Virus record (IMG/VR): IMGVR_UViG_3300008120_000016 | Location: 1-64,000 of that record | Strand: one strand, 5' to 3' | Origin: a virus | DNA: 64,000 bases | In this document: one piece after another, positions 61,501 to 64,000 of the stretch | Position numbering within the stretch: position 1 is the first letter of the stretch | How the letters are laid out: each line of letters begins with the position of its first letter | The notes under the pieces: generated by a model | Told to the model about the DNA's origin: nothing | Seen by the model: the letters and a program-made list of their open reading frames with translations, nothing else | Database searches by the model: none | Position numbers and translations under genes: made by a program

Positions 61501-64000
61501 AAAGTTATTTCATTTAAAAGAAACTCATTAAAATCTTCATCATTTCTTATTGGAAATAACTCACTAAGAATTGATTTAATATCATCTCCAACATCTAAAG
61601 GACTAATAATACTATTCTTTTTAATATTTATTAAAGTTTCACTGCTTAAAATGTTTAAATTAAAGTCCACTGATCTTTCATACTCATCGTTTTTAGCATA
61701 AACTTCAAATGAACTTTTATAAGGATTTGTATCAAAATCTAAAAATCTTTGTGCTTCTGTCATACTGTTAGACTGCTCTCTTAAATTTAATAATTCTAAG
61801 AGCATAGACAGCTGTATAATTTTTCCTTTATCAGTTAATGTTGATATATCAAAATCAATTTCACCATTGTCTTCTCCTTTTTGAATACCTTTATACAACA
61901 TTTCTTCTGTAAAAAACTGATCGTAAGATCCATTTACAAAACTTATATTTCTTTCTAATGTTTTTTCTATTGCTTTTTTACTAGTATCTTGTTGAGCAAA
62001 TCCAAGTTCTAACAATGTTCTTTTTAAAGCTAATTGTCTTGAACCTTCATCTCCATCATAATTAAGCTGAGTATGAAGATTTTGATACATCGACAGGTTC
62101 TTAATGTATGTTCTAATGGCAGGTTGATTAACAAAATATAATATCTTTTTAGAAGACATCCCAGCATATTTCATATAAAATATAATAGGACTTAATTCTG
62201 TTACAACATTAGCTGCAAAAACATAATCATCTCTAGCAACATCTACAAAAGCATTAATAAACTCACTAAAAAACTCTGATTTTAATTGATTGTCTTCGTC
62301 AAATATGCTTGCAAAATTTATGTTTTCAATTAAACCTTTTGAATTTTTTTCAATGTAATTTGAATTAAAAAATGTTTTAATTTGACTTGAATTGAAAAAA
62401 TGAGAATTACCTTCTGCATTAGCAAGTTGAAACATTACATTAAAGGTATTTGCTTTAGCTGCAATACCTAAATCACTTTTACCTTTGAGAAGTGATATGA
62501 ATTTTCTTAAGTTTTTTTCTCGATCAAGAATATCTGAATTCTTATAATCTGTTTTAGGTCTATCTTTTCCTTCTTCCTTTCTACCAAGTTTCTCAAATAT
62601 TTCATCTATTATAGGTAATATGTGATAATTTTCTGATGGAGTTACTAGTTCCATGTAGTTAGCAGGATGTAAAATAATATCAGCCATTACATCATAAAGC
62701 TTATTTTGTATATTACCTTTTATGTGATTGTATTTATATAATCTATTATGAACTACTTCAATTTCTTTTGTAATATCATTATAAATACCATCAATATATT
62801 CTTTGTTCTGATCACGAACTAGTTTTAAATATTCTGTCTCAGAATTAAATAAATTTTCTATTGAATTTACAAGTGTTTCTAAACCTTGTTTTCTTGTGTC
62901 GACCCAAAGCATAGGATTAAATACATTAAGATTATTATCTTCCATGTATTTTTCATATTCTCCTATATCAAAAGTGATATTAGAACGAATTAAATTTTGT
63001 AATACACTATCTGGATGATCATTGTTTTCAGCTGTTCTTGATAATGCTGATTTCATATTATCTGCAGCCTCAGCATCCATTACAGCAATAATTGTCTGAA
63101 CTCTTCTTAATAAACGATTAAGTTTATCTCGTGTTTGAGTATCTTTTCTTAAAGCTTTTCTATATGTACGTTCTAAATCTTTATACTCTTGAAGCAAATC
63201 ATTGACGGTAGTTCTTCTTGCTAGTTTTAAATAACTCAAATCAGCAACAGCTTCTGCTTTTTTATCTTGTATGTTTTCTTGTAAAATAGAATCATTATAT
63301 TCAAAATTGATATAATTACCATTTTTATCCAGATTAGGATAGAACACAAACATCTTATCAATATCAAAGTCAGATCCGGATTTAATAACCACTTCAGATG
63401 GCATAATAATAGCATCACCTACACTAGCCGGTAAAAATTCTTTTACCATCATTACATCTAAAAAGTTTCTACCTTGTGTTGGAATCCTATAAGCAATCAT
63501 AGTAATTGCTTTTTCATTTTCTGCTCTCCAAGCATCATCTCGTATAGCTTGATTTAATCTCTCTCTTGTTCCAATTTTTGAACCATTCCAGTTAAGATTT
63601 AATAAATTTAACCATTGACCAGTGAGAGCTATTTTGACATCCATTTTACCAACAATAACATTATTTGCTATTTGTTGAACATCATAGTAATTTAATTCAG
63701 AATTACCATATGTCTCAACAGCTTTTTTACTATCATCCTTATTAAATATTGTAGGTTCTGATCCTGTAATAGCCATCTGAACTAACATAGATCCGTTAGT
63801 CTTATATCTTACTACTCTATTATTAATAGCAGATATAATTATTCCTTCAATAACTTGAGCTTGTACTGCAGCATCTAATGGAATTTCAAACTTACCTGTT
63901 GTTTCATTATATGAAAGAGCCTTTTTTACATTGCTGTCTTGATTCTTTTTATCTATCTCTTTAAAAAAGTATTCAACTAATTTATTTAAATCATTAACTT
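58542..64000 (-). CDS. Virion RNA polymerase, giant ORF cut by window edge
   Basis: At least 1819 codons; the first internal Met is at 63788 but the frame stays open to the right edge, so the true start lies beyond. The DPBB region contains R-I-P-T-Q-G-R and G-S-D-F-D-I-D-K-M, with D-F-D-I-D at 63357-63371, the metal-binding motif of the crAss-like virion RNA polymerase. About residue 1080 (from the internal Met) lies a DUF4326-like domain (H-F-G-N-P-W-S), and about 1300-1350 a SLOG-like segment (V-G-D-M-E-G-V-D). Such a protein would enter the host with the DNA and transcribe early genes. Confidence 0.85.
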   Translation of the reverse strand, partial: VNDLNKLVEYFFKEIDKKNQDSNVKKALSYNETTGKFEIPLDAAVQAQVIEGIIISAINNRVVRYKTNGSMLVQMAITGSEPTIFNKDDSKKAVETYGNSELNYYDVQQIANNVIVGKMDVKIALTGQWLNLLNLNWNGSKIGTRERLNQAIRDDAWRAENEKAITMIAYRIPTQGRNFLDVMMVKEFLPASVGDAIIMPSEVVIKSGSDFDIDKMFVFYPNLDKNGNYINFEYNDSILQENIQDKKAEAVADLSYLKLARRTTVNDLLQEYKDLERTYRKALRKDTQTRDKLNRLLRRVQTIIAVMDAEAADNMKSALSRTAENNDHPDSVLQNLIRSNITFDIGEYEKYMEDNNLNVFNPMLWVDTRKQGLETLVNSIENLFNSETEYLKLVRDQNKEYIDGIYNDITKEIEVVHNRLYKYNHIKGNIQNKLYDVMADIILHPANYMELVTPSENYHILPIIDEIFEKLGRKEEGKDRPKTDYKNSDILDREKNLRKFISLLKGKSDLGIAAKANTFNVMFQLANAEGNSHFFNSSQIKTFFNSNYIEKNSKGLIENINFASIFDEDNQLKSEFFSEFINAFVDVARDDYVFAANVVTELSPIIFYMKYAGMSSKKILYFVNQPAIRTYIKNLSMYQNLHTQLNYDGDEGSRQLALKRTLLELGFAQQDTSKKAIEKTLERNISFVNGSYDQFFTEEMLYKGIQKGEDNGEIDFDISTLTDKGKIIQLSMLLELLNLREQSNSMTEAQRFLDFDTNPYKSSFEVYAKNDEYERSVDFNLNILSSETLINIKKNSIISPLDVGDDIKSILSELFPIRNDEDFNEFLLNEITLMRDSRDNKQIISQDDMSKVARTAKNDFANYLLQNGLDKSEEGTKFFKETFNTDKDLNEYLLELVTTTKMVDNWYELKTRKIKDNVSGADVLAFNSLAERYPFIKNIVLQIGENNNRLNTFKLVENSSNPIEKQSIISQFESLVNIEPKDDIDRLVVSFFKDLALYSIFQSGMNTSDVSYTSVAPIQIINKLYGYAFESYQNLIADFGTKQKSDVYKHFWSMFRSNNPIFYTGISKDTLTGDKSSLGKWYTRKYKLDFKKIITQTSSAQPGNVMTPLGNQTRLVIKAGTFETKQAARRKEGIYSMRPNPGDDIPGVDENLHFGNPWSEKGFQGSIKTVQDGMDGIIEAANNYEKWLRKEDFFDVQPERRDWILGVIDSGRLDNKTFVYFKAGYRSHAHVLVDLINERIKDKPGKSIRDESSPGLSEVKVFKWNRPSASRGTDADVAMRKDAKFFIGEVTDYNGKSSTHTSAKEILARWKKELPNDRQGKPIDWKVQKTPNSEKTIYVFSDSERGHVMLARNGTLKGKPLEEDTKFAIKKVHDAGDYTFIVGDMEGVDTPFIDYLNEIGATYSIYGHGRLPGISDKAMKRTKPADVVILKGKEGVDQFITAIGGKKVSKGLLNVEGQFYYVPFGTGAGEMDVFPKPTGDDLFMYDKEENEIYIGSRKKGEKVFKVDSEFKYAFDKLSKVILDYTSDEINELEKQLEGSKPAIKSTTPIAKPSGKGVKVISDDDVAAYKTYLSKSNNVAPKEFFTSATKFKVFYNPVTGRRENAPQTSKWLLQDNGLYYLTDKESGEIYIEDVDLKTGIQYVSESKTEVKNEPVKTFEIEPGRYVKYQDEVYIVTKFNKNNTIQIYNPLKEGTAAKKSVSKDNLQAMANKANIINYRNTDYVVTSKGIIISLDSNKAMKWGDENGMRKDILSLSKIGSITDYSKDSIEYTIASYLNNNLDSARVIFEKVKSVQDIQKKYDAEKLSGEKIEEFLKRLSC

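Noticed and set aside
63236-63418. Minus-strand 60-residue ORF in an alternate frame of the polymerase
   Set aside because: It is a shadow of the polymerase frame in a long AT-rich gene.
1-64000. CRISPR array or integrated insertion sequence
   Set aside because: No regularly spaced direct repeats and no transposase-like gene were found in the window.
1-64000. Stop codon reassignment (TAG as Gln), known in some crAss-like phages
   Set aside because: Long genes are intact with the standard code, and at least one giant gene (51849-58523) ends at TAG.

Overview
The window is one contiguous stretch of an AT-rich, tightly packed double-stranded DNA phage genome. Its gene content and order point to a crAss-like phage (Crassvirales) infecting a member of the Bacteroidota. 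The diagnostic genes are a TerL-portal block, an IHF/HU-like gene, a Sak4-like/SSB-like/primase/PolB/DnaB replication block, a uracil-DNA glycosylase with an SF2 helicase, and two giant ORFs. One giant ORF carries the D-F-D-I-D metal-binding motif of crAss-like virion RNA polymerases. Starts are preceded by A/T-rich sequence rather than Shine-Dalgarno sites, as in Bacteroidota. Long ORFs closed by TAA, TGA and TAG show no stop-codon reassignment.

Layout. (1) 1-12355, minus strand: virion and packaging genes (a probable capsid gene cut by the left edge, a scaffold-like protein, portal, TerL), two tRNA genes with a structured spacer, and small genes including a PD-(D/E)XK nuclease, an HU/IHF-like protein and a GNAT acetyltransferase. 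(2) 12356-12679: divergent control region with GC-rich palindromes. (3) 12680-16025, plus strand: seven short genes, most with their own terminator and a repeated promoter-like element, probably early genes. (4) 16026-21240: RNA-rich region with an exact 16-bp bacterial parS sequence, about 1 kb of highly structured noncoding DNA with GNRA-capped hairpins, a ParB-like gene, two more structured noncoding segments, tRNA-Ile and a complete tmRNA. (5) 21244-35286, plus strand: many small genes of unknown role, then an SF2 helicase, uracil-DNA glycosylase and a MoxR ATPase plus vWA pair. (6) 35377-38347, minus strand: lysis and surface island (holin- and spanin-like proteins, M15 endolysin, a metzincin lipoprotein with a thrombospondin type 3 segment). 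(7) 38486-51812, plus strand: replication and nucleotide genes (DnaA domain IV-like protein, DnaB-type helicase, Sak4-like ATPase, SSB-like protein, TOPRIM primase, exonuclease, PolB, dNMP kinase, SplB-like radical SAM protein). (8) 51849-64000, minus strand: two giant ORFs, probably virion-packaged and ejected; the second runs off the right edge.

A plausible programme, by inference: the ejected RNA polymerase module transcribes the short early genes from the repeated elements; the replication block copies the genome; the minus-strand block builds and packages virions; the lysis island releases them. The tRNAs and tmRNA would support translation, and parS plus the ParB-like protein suggest DNA partitioning or engagement of host ParB, consistent with a long-lived episomal state.

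The strongest leads are the exact parS, the roughly 1 kb ornate RNA candidate, the covarying hairpin-plus-promoter units, the phage tmRNA, the class II tRNA with a 50-nt variable arm, and the polymerase ORF carrying DUF4326-like and SLOG-like domains. All family assignments come from reading motifs by eye; no database search was run.
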